From Ziziphus jujuba (Eukaryota; Streptophyta; Magnoliopsida; Rosales; Rhamnaceae), in contig NC_083385.1 in NCBI RefSeq assembly GCF_031755915.1, positions 2,277,001 through 2,341,000 on the forward strand: a stretch of DNA of 64,000 nucleotides, given 5' to 3'. The notes below the pieces were generated by a model. It searched no databases and was not told where the DNA came from. It worked only from the letters and a program-made list of their open reading frames with translations. A program made the position numbers and the translations under genes. Of the stretch, positions 49,213 through 61,063 are shown one piece after another; positions within the stretch are counted from its first letter, which is position 1, and each line of letters begins with the position of its first letter.

Positions 49213-51490
49213 ATGGCTTCCTTATTGGAAACAGAAAACAACTCAAAAGTCCATGACCATGAAACCAGGGAAGAAGAAGAAGAAGAAATCTTCTGCTACG
49301 CTTTGCAGCTGGGATCTTCCTCTGCAATGTGCATGTCATTGCAATGTACAATTGAGCTTGGCGTATTCAATATCATAGGGAAAGCAGGTTCAGGAGCAAA
49401 GCTCTCCCCATCAGATATTACAGCCCAGATGCCCACTAACAACCCTGAGGCGCCCCACCATGGTGGACTCCATCCTCAGGGTCTTGGCCTGCCACTCTGT
49501 GCTCAACTGCTCTGTGGTTGCTGCTGATGACAATATAATGGCTCTTTGCAAAGGCTATACAGTCTTTCTCCAGTGTCCAAATCTTTGTCACAAACAAAGA
49601 TGGTGTTTCATTGTGCCCTGGGGTGTCGTCCATACAAGATAAAGTACTCTTAGCTAACTGGTTGATGTTGGTAGTCTTGGGGTGACCCGTCAGAATGTCA
49701 CTTCCACATACCCACAAATCAAAGGCATTAATTTCGACTTACCTCATGTCAGTAAACATGCCCCTTCTTGTCCAAGGTACATGAGTCCGTTGTTTTATTA
49801 ATTCTCATGTTTATCAATTTTGAATTTACTATATCCTAAAACATTTTATTTTTATTAAAATAAATTAGTTTTTAATTTATTTTTTTACACGTTGCAGGTT
49901 TGGAACATGTAGGAGGAGATATGTTTGAGTCTACCAAGCAGGAATGTCATTTTATGAAAGTAATGAATTGTGCAAATTTTCCAAACCTCATATTATTATC
50001 TTATATATGTATATATATAATTTGTATTCAAAATAAAAAATATTCTTTTTTTTTTTTTTTTTGGTGGTATACAAATTAAGATTTTTAATTCTTTGGTTTA
50101 AATACAATAGTAAATGACACATTTTATAGTTAATTGTGTGGCTATTACTATTATTATTATTATTATAAAACTTTTACAACCAAGAGATTGAGAACTAGGG
50201 AAAAGAGGACGGTGTGAACGTCAAAAACGAAAAAGGACAACATTGTAATTAAAGAGAAAAAAAAATGTGGGCTATGTTTTATATATGAAAGTTGTATTGG
50301 TTTTGGCAAAAAGTAAATAATTAAAAAAAAAGAAAAAAAAAAGACTGGTATCATGTGCACGAGCAAGTTTTACTAGCATTGCTAATGGTGGCAATAATAT
50401 TGGAGTAAAAAGGACGGCTTAATATTGTCCGCACTCCTCTTTTATGGCAGCTGGCCTTGGATGGGAACCATCTTTTTTGTGGAGGAGTATTATCTGGGTA
50501 GAGTTGTGTTATCTAATGGTTGGATTTGGAGAGTAGGGAATGGTCATAATATTAGAGTGTATCGAGATCCTTGGTTGGGTGGCATTGGTTCAAGATATAT
50601 GTTCTTTCGCCAAGGATTTTTAAATGCAGAGGCTACAGTTTCGGAATTGATCACTGACTCAGGAGGATGGGCGAGTGAAAGGGTACAGAATGCTTTTTCT
50701 CAGTATGAGGCCTTCATTATTTTGAAGACACCAGTTGGTGGATTGGGTGTTCATGATCGGTTGTGAAAGAGTTTAGAATGATATGATTCAAAAGGATGAT
50801 TTACATTGATCATTGTGGAAGTATTTACACACAGATGTAAAGCATTGATAAGTCTCCTAACTATGTGATAATATAATAACCTGATAATGACTATATCTAA
50901 GGTATATCTCTATATGTTATAAGATTACAATTATCATTAACTACCTACAATGCTGCTGGTTATTAGGTTAGCTTGGCACTTTACTCCATCTGGATGTTAT
51001 AAAGTTAGACCAAGATATTGGGTGGCTTGGAGATTTGGCAGTGCTTCTAGGATCGGCAGTACAAGCTCAAAAGAAATTTCAAGGCGAGCATTATGAAAGT
51101 TACAGATCCCAAATGAAATTAAAATTTTTGTTTGGAGGGCCTGCAACTCAATCTTGGATAAGACATAAAGTATAAGAATCTTGTCGTACATTTACTATAT
51201 AAAAAGGGTGTAAAGTAGAAAATCTTGTTACAGATAATCTCACATAATTGTACTATAGGAATAATATGTGTTTAGTAAAAGTAATGATACTTAAATTGTA
51301 CACGTATCTTTGTAATAAGGGAGTTCTTATCTGTATAAGGGAATCCCCTTAAACTTGAAAGGCAAAATTAAACCCTAATAAGACTCGTAAATTTGGATGT
51401 TCTGTGTTTACTTATTGGATTATAGAGTTTCAACGGGGTTGCTGGTGCTAGTAAAATTATTGAAACATATTCAATAATCATATGCTTGCT
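49213..51490 (+). pseudogene. OMT-f: O-methyltransferase broken by frameshifts, deletion and insertion
   Basis: Exon 1 starts MASLLETENNSKVHDHETRE with six Glu, but an extra base at about 49450 (gaggcgccccacc) and further shifts break it. After AACTGG at about 49660 the sequence jumps straight into the second half of exon 2 (gttgatgttgg.. [15 protein letters not shown]), so intron 1 and half of exon 2 are deleted. Exon 3 (49899-49960, [12 protein letters not shown]) follows. Exon 4 is replaced by LINE-like and AT-rich DNA; only its tail (KFGCSVFTYWIIEF) survives at about 51385-51430, with shared 3' flank to 51490. Confidence 0.87.
50425..50766 (+). mobile_element. LINE (non-LTR retrotransposon) fragment
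   Basis: The 113-codon frame contains SNGWIWRVGNGHNIRVYRDP then WLGGI and ATVSELITDSGGWASERVQN. This WRVGNG..I.V..DPWL pattern precedes the zinc-binding tail of plant LINE reverse transcriptases. Related traces continue to about 51180 in other frames. No ends or target duplications were recognised. Confidence 0.75.
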
Positions 51491-52715
51491 TTTCAATATA
51501 ATTATAATATGTCAAACAAACTCTAAATATCTTTAATTAACATTAACAAATAATTAAGACAAGCAAACTATATATAAATTTTAAAAATAAAAATAACAAA
51601 AATAAAAATTGAACACATTAACAAAATGACATATAAGTTATTTTTTTGCCAAACAAAATTGCCATCCTTAACCCTATTTTATTCAGCTAGCTCTTTCTAT
51701 TTCAACTTCAAACTGAGCTTCCAAATTTTTTATCTTGTTTACCTGAACAGTATAGTCTATAGAATGACGTTAGGTAACAATGATGAATGGCAATATTGTA
51801 AGATTAAAGCGAAGAATGACTTAACATTTTCATTGTTGCTAATGCTATAATAATTTCTCTCTAAAATAAGAAGAGCATAGTTGACAATACTCCCTCTTTT
51901 ATAATAGGGAGAAAAACACATATTCTTTTTTACAAAGAAAAAACACGAATATTTAGGAGAGATTCTTTCTTAATTCTCTCTCTAATACGATTTCCTTCTT
52001 TCTCTCTGTTTCCATGTTTCTCACGCCTCAAAATGGAATTGGCTTCTATATGAGAAATGGGATCGACCCTTCTTTAAAATGGGATAATTTTCAAAGTGAT
52101 GAGATGTGCATATTTATAGATGCATATGGTGGTTTGAAAGGAGGTGGCAGAGTTCAAAATTGAAATTGAGTTCTTCTTTGGTGGAGTTCAAATTTCTTGA
52201 ATTCTCCTTTGACATAGTCAAAGAAAGTGGCTTTACCACCTTTATTGCCACATTAATAATTAATTTAATGTTTCTCTTCTTATAATTATATGTTTAAGTT
52301 AATTATGGTATGCAGATAGCGTGTTTCATAAGAAAACAATCAATTAAGCTCAATGCCTATGACATATTTTTTATAAAAAAGGAAACAAAAAGATAAAAAA
52401 ATGGAAATGTCAATTGAGATAATCACTAGCTATTATTTCCTACCCATCTCAGTCAGGTATTAGTAAATGATGCAGTAGTTGCCTGCTTGGAAAACTTCTA
52501 GTTTCGTAAAGAAATACTCATAGTAATGGAAATTGGAGGTGGATTCTTAGTCATATTAATATTATTCTTTTGAACAACTAATTTATTACTTATATTTACT
52601 TTCAGGAAAACTATAAAATTCACGAAGGTGGTTGAAAGATCTCATTCCGATATAAAAAGTCCATCCCAGCAGCAACATATGCTTAATATATCACCAACCA
52701 CTAATCTTGTGCTCT
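51491..52715. other. Intergenic region upstream of OMT-g
   Basis: AT-rich DNA with a CT-rich patch at 51950-52020. The last 80 bases belong to the OMT promoter type shared with OMT-e (catcccagcagcaacatatg). No gene is seen. Confidence 0.6.
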
Positions 52716-52721
52716 TATAAG
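52716..52721 (+). promoter_or_regulatory. Probable TATA box of OMT-g
   Basis: TATAAG lies 64-69 bases before the ATG, within cttataagcg. The leader that follows is CT-rich. Confidence 0.4.
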
Positions 52722-52784
52722 CGTTAGCAATTCCTCTTCCTCTTCTTCCAAGCATATTTGAGTAAATCTCAGTTCTAAGTTTTA

Positions 52785-54143
52785 ATGGCATCCTCATTGG
52801 AAATAGAAAACAATCTAAGAGACCATGACCATGATACCAGGGAAGAAGAAGAAATCTTCTCCTATGCATTGCAGCTGGTGGGTTCCTCTGCACTGCCCAT
52901 GTCACTGCTATGCGCTATCGAGCTTGGCGTATTCGATATCATAGGCAAAGCAGGTGAAAAGGCAAAGCTTTCCCCAGCAGAGATTGCAGCCCAGTTGGGT
53001 ACCAACAACCCTGACGCACCCACCATGCTGGACTCCATCCTTAGGCTCTTGGCCTGCCACTCTGTCCTCAACTGCTCTGTGGTTGCTGATGATAACAATA
53101 ATAAAATTGATGGCTCTTTGCAGTTGCAGAGGCGATACAGTCTTGCCCCAGTGTCCAGGTTCTTTGTCACCAACAAAGATGGTGTTTCATTGGGCCCCTT
53201 GATGTCGCTTACACAAGATAAAGTCTTCTTAGCTAGCTGGTCTGCGCTGTCTTTTTTTTTTTTAATTATTTTTTTGGTTGTTCATTCACAACTTGGTTAG
53301 TTTTTTTGTTCAATATTGATCTTTTCTTTTTTGTGTTATCAGAATCGATCATTCCATTGTTTTGAATCTTAACAATCACGTAGTGATTCATGGTCCAAAC
53401 ACATCTTCTAGTTTAACAATCACGTAATCTACTAGCTTGATGGATCGAAGCTCAACAAGCTTTGTAGGTCATGTTTCCCAGTTAATTAGTTTGTTTTAAC
53501 TAGGATTATTGCAAGCCGTCAAACTTAACACTTTCCGGATGATTTGAATCATTAAGTTTGACCTATATTTCCAGTTAAAGTTAATTTAAGACGAGTTTTG
53601 GTGGTGTGATTGTTGTTAACGGAAATCTAGGTTCTCAAGTCAACTCTTTGTCCTATGCTTACTTTGTTTTATTATCATATCCGGTTAGAGTCCAGTGAAT
53701 AACTTTATTGTTTAGTTAAAAAAAAAAAAAAAAAATAGATAAATATTCCATCTCCTACACATTTGTTTTAAATAAATAATAATAAAAGATTTTACCTAAT
53801 TCTTATAAAACTAATGTTTCACAAAACACAGGTCCCAATTGAAAGATGCAATTCTTCAAGGTGGAATACCATTCAACAGGGTTTATGGAATGCACGCTTT
53901 TGAGTATCCAGAAGTGGACCCCAGATTCAATCAGGTTTTGAACACTGCAATGTACAATCACACTACTATTGCTATTAAGCAGATACTCGAGGTTTACAAG
54001 GGTTTTGAGCACATCAAACAATTGGTCGATGTTAGTGGTGGTTTTGGGGTGACCCTTAAGAGTATCACTTCTACATTCCCACATATCAAGGGCATTAATT
54101 TCGACTTGCCTCATGTCATTAAACATGCCCCTTCTTATCCAGG

Positions 54144-54174
<31 letters not shown>

Positions 54175-54797
54175 GAAAATTTTGGTTTACAAAGTCTATC
54201 ATTAATCTTGTATTGATTCTTCTGAATTTGCTACATATCATAAACTTTTTTTATAATTCTCATATAGAAATTAAAGTAGGCTTTATTTTATTATTTTTTA
54301 CTTTTTTGATGTATATGTTGTAGGCGTGGAACATGTAGGAGGAGATATGTTTGTAAGTGTCCCAAGCGGGGATGCCATTTTCATGAAGGTAATAATAATT
54401 AGTTTTGCAAATTTCCTACAAATTAACCATTATATGTATATAGTATATTTGGTTGGTCTGACTGTCCTACAATTAATGAAATATTGTCAATTCTGAGAAG
54501 TGGATTCTTCACGATTGGAGCGATGAGAAATGCATAAAGTTGTTGAAAAACTGCTACAAGGCAATTCCAGAAAGCGGAAAAGTGATTGTTGTGGATTCAG
54601 TTTTTCCAGTAAAGCTGGAGACAAGTGCTGCAGTGAAAAGCATCTCCCAAGCCAATGTGGTTATGATGACTCAAAACCCAGGAGGGAAGGAGAGGACCGA
54701 ACAAGAATTCCTTGCTCTGGCAACTGCTTCTGGATTTGGTGGCGTTAGATTTGAATGCTGTGTCTCTCCCTCTTGGGTTATGGAGTTCTTTAAGTAG
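52785..54797 (+). CDS. OMT-g: intact class II O-methyltransferase with altered key residues
   Basis: Four exons (52785-53239, 53832-54142, 54324-54388, 54501-54797) join in phase to 375 codons; exons 2, 3 and 4 have exactly the lengths of OMT-a. All introns are GT-AG; the last acceptor (ctgagaag) has a weak pyrimidine tract. The dimerisation domain starts [17 protein letters not shown]. Catalytic His281 is in ILHDWSDE and Glu341 in GGKER. Two departures stand out: the SAM loop reads VDVSGGFG (Ser220 for the usual first Gly), and the position equivalent to COMT Glu297 is Asp309 (IVVDSVFP). The enzyme is open but may be weakened or altered in substrate. Its closest relatives in the window are OMT-e and OMT-f. 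Confidence 0.9.
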
Positions 54798-55106
54798 AGC
54801 CACAACCTCTCTACTTATGAAAATGCTTTCAATTTTATTTCTTGCTCTGCTCCTTGTAATTGAAGCTAATATATGCTTCTTTCCAAAAAATTAATCCATA
54901 ATAAGATTTTACAGACTTCAAATTGAAATAAAAGTTGTTTCTCGTCTAAGTTACCGTCAATCGCCTCCTCTTTGCAATTGACATATTCCATACATTCATC
55001 TTTAAAAACAACTTTAATTTAAAAGGAACTCAAATAAATCAATTATAAAGCCAAAAAATTGAAACTTTTCACCAAGCAATTTTATTTTTCACTCTGATCA
55101 TTTTTT

Positions 55107-55137
<31 letters not shown>

Positions 55138-55322
55138 GGTCTTCTATATCAACTTTGTACAACAAAGAAGAATCTTTGCTTTCAGTATAAAGGCCAAGTA
55201 GTCTAGTAGTTTTATATATGAACCTTATACTAATGAGATTTGAGACATCAATATTTCAAAATTTTGCATGTTTAATTTAATCATATACTGTTAAGTAAAA
55301 TTAACAAAATTGTAAGTTTTAC

Positions 55323-55353
<31 letters not shown>

Positions 55354-55957
55354 GGTGAAGTAGCTAGAAATACCTTTTTTTTTTTTTTTTCCAGAAAGAA
55401 GAAATAAGTTTGAATAAAATAATAAATTTATAGATGGCAAATTCTACATATTCTAATATTAGTTAGGTTTTGTAACAAAATATTTTCCTACTAATTCCCA
55501 ATTCTTTTGGAATATGAAAAATGTATTCCGCAGAATTTTTTATGAATGATACTTGGAGAGTAATGGTATTAATTATCCATTTGAATTAATAAAATTAACC
55601 TGAGATAAAAGAAATGGACAATTTGGCACATTTATGGAGTCAACTTTTTAAAGGGAATATTCAATAAACTTTTTTATTTTTTATTTTTTACATTTTAATC
55701 TTCAACAAAGTGTTCGACAAATTCTTTCTGTTGACTTTTTATGTAATAATAATAATAAAAAAAATTCATATATTTATGATTAAAGTCTCATTTTGGACAT
55801 ATGGCCGGTGCCGCCTCCACGCAACTAAAATCCTCCTAAACAAGTGGATCTCAAGCACGACACCATAAGCGATTGGAAGTTGTTCGTTCGGATGCCGTGA
55901 GAGAAGATAAAAAGACAAGTTGCGTTTTGTTAAAACATGTCGCTACTTTGTCTTTTT
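54798..55957. other. AT-rich intergenic region
   Basis: Long T-runs (55109-55138, 55378-55393) and a TA microsatellite at 55327-55353. No gene is seen. Confidence 0.6.
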
Positions 55958-56030
55958 TCTGGATTTAGTAGCGTCAGATTTGAATGTAATGTCTCATCCT
56001 CCTGGGTATATGGAGTTCTTCAAGTGATTT
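55958..56030 (+). pseudogene. OMT-h: 3' tip of OMT exon 4
   Basis: It translates as SGFSSVRFECNVSSSWV, matching the end of OMT-g ([17 protein letters not shown]), then one extra base shifts the final MEFFK. The 3' flank (cttgtaattgaagctaata-like) also resembles that of OMT-g at 54850. The rest of the gene is absent upstream. Confidence 0.82.
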
Positions 56031-57199
56031 AATTTTTTTCTCTGCCATGTAATTGAAGTTAATGCTTCTTTCTAAGTTTTAACCATAATAAGATTGAGAA
56101 AATTCAAACTGAACCTAAAGTAAGTTGATTGTCAGTTATTTACCATCAGTTGCCATCTTTTTGTAATTTACACGTCATTCTTTTCATCTTTTTTTCAAAA
56201 CAAAAAATGTTTAATTGCACGTTAATACCTATTCTTAGGTTAGATTTACCCATTTAGTTTTCAAATTTAAAATTTTTCACAGCAGACTTTTATTTTATAA
56301 TTCATTTCACATTAATCTAATTTCAAAATTGACTAACAAAAAAATTAATAAATTGAAAAAATTAAGTAGTTTTTCAATTTACAAATAAGATAGAGGAAAA
56401 AATTGATTAATTGATCAATGGAAAACTAGTCAATTTTCCAAAGATATAGACAATATTATTTTGTTAAGTATGAATGAAATATTAAAAGAATGAGATCATG
56501 AATTTTTGAAATCCATGGAAGCTTGATAATATTTTTTCAAACTGTAATCAAATCAAATCTTTGAAAGATGGATGAAATTAACCCCCAAAAAAAAAAAAGT
56601 CTTAAGTCATTTAATTCTATTTTATTACAAAATTGCCATCCATCTTTTTTCAACTTGAACCACTCCGCTTCAAGCCTTCAACTATCCAAAAAAACAAAAT
56701 AAAACAACAACGACAGCTACACCTTAGCTTCAACATGAAGACTATGGACAAAAGAATGATAGCAATTAGGGATGAATGGTAATTCCGTTTTAAAATAGTA
56801 AAAAAGGATGAGATAACATTTATTGTTGATAATACAAGATATATATTCTATACAAGGCTAGCCCTAAAAGTGTGCAGCATGTGCAACCGCACAGGATTCC
56901 GCAATCATTGGATTACCATAGTCGTAGGTATATAACAGGTTATATGCATATATGTATTTATTTATTTTTTTTATTTAACAAGTTTTCTAGAATGGATTTA
57001 TTTTTGCCAAAACTAATGAACACAAAATTTCAAGATAAAAGGATTCAAAAAATATGTAAATATTCGATGAGTATATATATATATTTTTAGGAAATTATAT
57101 AGAGCATATTAATTAACAAGATTTTATTATTATTATTATTCTTGAAACCCATAAATTAGGATTAAGGTAACATATACAATAATGCACAATAAAAATAAA
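56031..57199. other. AT-rich intergenic region
   Basis: No gene or defined repeat was recognised between the OMT-h tip and the start of the second OMT-a-like duplication. Confidence 0.55.
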
Positions 57200-57458
57200 C
57201 ATATGCAAAATACTTTATAAAAATATATTTATATCTTATTTTATGGAATGTAATTAGTTGAAAAAATATATATATTATTCTTATTTAATTAGTCTAAGAC
57301 CAAATTAATAACTTTTCAGGAAATTTTCTCTTATCAAAAGAAATTAAAAAAGAAAAAATTTTCATTTTCTTTGAAGCTGTGTGTGATTTACTAATTTGTT
57401 TGTGTTTCCACTCTTCTTCATAAACAACAGTACAATCATAAAGTTTTTGCCGATGTGA

Positions 57459-57494
<36 letters not shown>

Positions 57495-57777
57495 CTTTTT
57501 TTGTTTTACGATAAATCAAGTGCTATTTTTTCATTCTTCACAATTTACTTTTGCATATGTTTTCTTTGGTTACGTTTTCTTGTTTTCTTTTTTTCTTTTT
57601 TGCAGTAAAAAGTTAAAATGCATCTAGAATATTTGGTGTTTTACTTGTATTTTTTTCTTTCATCGTATATGAAAAAAAAATATTAAAATGCTATATTTTT
57701 GTTATATAATAGTTTCATATTCAAAGATTATTATATTATTTGCTCTATATTTGTGAATCTAAATAAGTGGGAAAGAC

Positions 57778-57778
57778 T

Positions 57779-57828
<50 letters not shown>
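57778..57828. repeat. (TA)n(GA)n microsatellite
   Basis: About 9 TA then 16 GA dinucleotides. The duplicate partner near 16665-16686 has the TA run but not the GA run. Confidence 0.95.
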
Positions 57829-57831
<3 letters not shown>

Positions 57832-58361
57832 TGACAAAAAACTAGAAGGCACTGTTTTTCAAATTTAAGAACCAACATTATTCTGTATATACTAGCGGAT
57901 ATAGTATTTGACTGTATGAGGAATAAATACAACATTATTAGAAAGTAAAAGATTCGTAGATAGACGTATATTATTGAATATGTCTATATTTACGATTTAA
58001 AAATACAAATTTATTTCGTTCTTTTACTAATTTGCATAAAAATTGAATAGTATATATATATAGCCCTTAAACTCGAACTACTATATATTACCAAATTACT
58101 TAATAAAGGAGAGTGTTGTTAATTAAGAAGTAGTTGTTGAATGAGATTACTTGTTCCAACAAGTTGTTTATATTTCTATATATGTCATATCAAGTTAGCA
58201 TCACTGCATATCAGTGTTGAAAATTTATATCTATAATTAACGATATAGCAGTTGATTGTTCAAAAAGATTGAAAAATGATAGAGCGGAAACTTTCCTTTA
58301 TCTCTTAGCCAAACAATAGAAACAAAATTATTATTTTTCGGTCGAATCCTAATCCATTCGA

Positions 58362-58422
58362 CAAGAGGGCCGGCTTAAGGCATAGGCTACTAAGGCCAAT
58401 GCCTAAAATGGGGCCCCAAAAA

Positions 58423-58503
<81 letters not shown>

Positions 58504-59539
58504 TAATTAAATAGAATATAATTATTAGTTTATTTTGAAAGTATAAAAATTTTGACTTTAAAAAAAATTTAAATTATTTTTAATTGATTATTTATTTTTT
58601 TGGATGAATTCTAATTGATCATTTATTGTAATAATTATTTTTAATTATTTTTATTTTGAAAAATAACACCAATTAAGTTCATTTAAACATTTTATGTTTT
58701 ATAATTGATTAGATTTTAATGATAAAAAAAAAGCTAAATACTCCTCTTATTTATACACTTTTTTTTTATTTGTTTATGCATTTTTTCTCATCTAGCTCAT
58801 TATTTTCATCTTTTTTTTTATTCACTCATCTTTTATATTTATTTAATTTTGATATCCAATCTATATAATTTGTAATTTTAATCCAAATGATTCTAAAATA
58901 AAAGGTCAACTTGTAAATTATTATTTATTTTAGTGAACTTATATTATTCATTCTCATAATATTTTGAATTTTTCTTCTTTGTTTTCTATGAATTCATAAT
59001 TTTAATTATTTACTAATTGTTATTGCTATTTATAAAAACTAAACTTTATGTTTCTATAGTTTATGCTTTCATTTTTTTTTCTCTTTATCTTATCTTAATT
59101 CAAATAAATTAATTAGGTTTATTTTGAAAACTAAAAATCTAAAAGAAAAAATAAATTAATAAATAAAAAATAGCACTTGAGATAATAAACTCTATTGAAA
59201 AATTAAATTTTTTTTGCAATGTATGGATTTATTATTTTGTGTTAGTATAGCTTCAGTAAAAATAAATTTTTCAAAATTAAAATTAATAAAATCTTATTTA
59301 TGTTCAACTATGATTCAACAAGATTAAAAAATTTAATAATTTTATTTATTAAAAAAGAATTATTATCAATCTTGAATTTAAAAATTTAATTAATACCTTT
59401 ACATTAAAAAAGCCAAAAAAAATATAAATTTTACACAAAATTCTATTTTATCAAAAGTAATATTTAATTAAGGCCTCAAATATTGTTTTGTTTTTTTTTT
59501 GCCTAGGCCCTCAAAAATTCTTGAGACGGTCCTGTCCCG
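58362..59539. mobile_element. hAT-like insertion, non-autonomous
   Basis: This block is absent at the equivalent place in the partner copy (17336). Its ends are imperfect inverted repeats: AGAGGGCCGGCTTAAG on the left and, inverted from the right, ACAGGACCGTCTCAAG (12 of 16). The 'ggccggct..ggggcccc' left and 'gcctaggccctcaaaaattc' right sides are typical of a common plant hAT-type repeat. No clear 8-base target duplication is visible and there is no transposase. Confidence 0.6.
58428..58499. repeat. (TA)n microsatellite, about 36 units
   Basis: An uninterrupted TA run inside the hAT-like insertion. Its length should be highly variable. Confidence 0.97.
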
Positions 59540-59945
59540 CGAACTACATATATTTAATTAGATTTATTGATGTGTATTATGCTAGAAGTATATAGTGGGG
59601 GTAGATATAATAAAAGAGATGGCAAAATTGAAATCTTATTCCACTTCATTAATTAATTGTGATAATAAGCGTGATTAATAATTTTTTCCCCATATTTATA
59701 CTCATTAATTCGATTCTAAAATTGCTTAAAGTAAATTATTATGGACAGTCGAGTAGTTGGAAATTGTCATTATGTTGGAAGAGCAAATGAGATGAGAGGG
59801 ATGATGCTAGAAGTATATGTTTTACCCTTAATCGTTTTTCTCATTTTCAATTTGGTATGCAACTTAAGGCCACTTTTGGCTTCTTCCAATCATTCATTTC
59901 TATTTATAAAACTATCAGGTTCATAAGACAGCAATCCATCATACA

Positions 59946-60077
59946 ATGCCGTCCTCACTGCCCGAAGTAGTAAACAACCAGCACGCAAAGGTCCATGATG
60001 AGAAGGAAAGAAGGAAAGAAGAAGAAGAAAGCTTCTGTTTTGTCTATAATTTCTGGGTTATGGAGTTTTTCAAGTAG
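59946..60077 (+). pseudogene. OMT-i: 'micro-OMT', internal deletion joining N- and C-terminus in frame
   Basis: The ATG at 59946 corresponds to the OMT-a start. After 31 codons (to ESFC) the sequence jumps to the last codons of exon 4 ([10 protein letters not shown]) and the normal stop. The deletion removed about 1.55 kb of the ancestral gene, including all introns, SAM-binding and catalytic sites, probably at a shared TTCTGT. The result is a 43-codon open frame with intact start and stop behind a recognisable promoter. It cannot be a methyltransferase; a peptide product is possible but unproven. Confidence 0.85.
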
Positions 60078-60947
60078 CTGATGATGGGGTGCTTTTACCG
60101 AAAGCCTACCTAATGTTGCTTTATTTATCCTTTGATTTAGTGGCACCAGATTTGAAATGCTTTCTTTGGGAAAAGAATAAAAACTTGATAAAAGTGGACT
60201 GAAATAAAAATTTGCTCATTTACGTTACGTGCAGATTATTTTTCAAAATTACTTGGCCTTTCCCTTCCAAGTACTATTAAAAAGTGATTGTAATACAAAT
60301 TGCATAGGGCTTAAGGTAATAAATAAATAATATAGTATTTTCACGAATCTTCATTTTTTTTTTTTGGGTAATAAAGTATTTTCAAGAATCTTCAAAAACA
60401 GAAGGATTGCCTTTTGATCCATCAAACTACTTCCTATTATTTAGCTGTTTGTATCCTTTATTACCCCTATCAATTCTCCCCTGAAATTTAATTAACCACA
60501 TGAGAAATGAAAAATATGTTAATATTTCGAAAAAAAAGAAAGAAAGCTTTCGGTTCAGGGAAAGTAATATGGGGAATTTGGTCCAATACCCCTTTTAAAA
60601 GGGCTATGAGGATTTCTACCCACTTGTTTAAGGAATTTTTTGTTTTGCCCTTTCGTTTTTCAATATTCCTAAACTACCCTTGATATAAAAAACAAATCAA
60701 ATGAAAAGGTTTTTTTGTTTTTTTTTTTTTTTTTTGTTTTTTAACTTCCCTTCCATCCACTCCTTCAAAAATCTTCCCCAAAAATGCCATAGCTGGCTCT
60801 TCTCTTCTTTTTGCTCACCTTTCCCCCAAAATTCAGAGCCGACTCTTCTCTTCTTCTTCTTCATCCTGGCCCCAAAAACCCCAGATTTAGGGTTAAGGTT
60901 GGAGTTTTCGCATTTCCGTCTTCTTCATCCCTATAAGAAATTTTGCA
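60078..60947. other. OMT 3' flank, then CT-rich region before the COBW exon
   Basis: To about 60590 it matches 19489-19990. From 60740 to 60940 it is CT-rich with TCTTCTTCTTC runs, like a plant 5' leader. The open frame covering it is not recognisable until the His-rich part begins. Confidence 0.6.
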
Positions 60948-61063
60948 TGGTTGTTTTAGAATGCCATGATCATCAGCATCATCATCATTGTCACAATCAT
61001 GTACATGATTTTGCTGTCTCTAGCATTAGTATTGTGTCTGAGGGAACCCTTGATCTTGATGAG
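60948..61063 (+). pseudogene. COBW-domain protein (zinc-metallochaperone GTPase family) exon relic
   Basis: The frame reads ECHDHQHHHHCHNHVHDFAV then SSISIVSEGTLDLDE, ending at a GT donor (GAG|GTAAAT). A His-rich metal-binding stretch followed by SVSIVSEGxLDLDEV is the signature just before the C-terminal domain of plant COBW-domain GTPases. Neither the N-terminal GTPase exons nor the following YRMKGVLSV exon were found nearby, so this is a fragment beside the aminopeptidase P relic and in the same orientation. Confidence 0.75.

Larger units (their letters stand above)
57200..60600. repeat. Segmental duplication, copy 2 (OMT-a flanks, OMT body mostly lost)
   Basis: It follows 16100-19990 in order: upstream AT-rich blocks, the promoter (cacttttggcttcttccaatcatt.. 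aactatcaggttcataa), the first 95 bases of OMT exon 1, then directly the last 40 bases of exon 4 and the 3' flank to about 60590. It contains one extra block (58362-59539) and a longer GA/TA microsatellite. Confidence 0.87.

Noticed and set aside
58362..59539. Part of the OMT-a duplication
   Set aside because: It has no counterpart in 16100-19990; the partner copy is continuous at that point.
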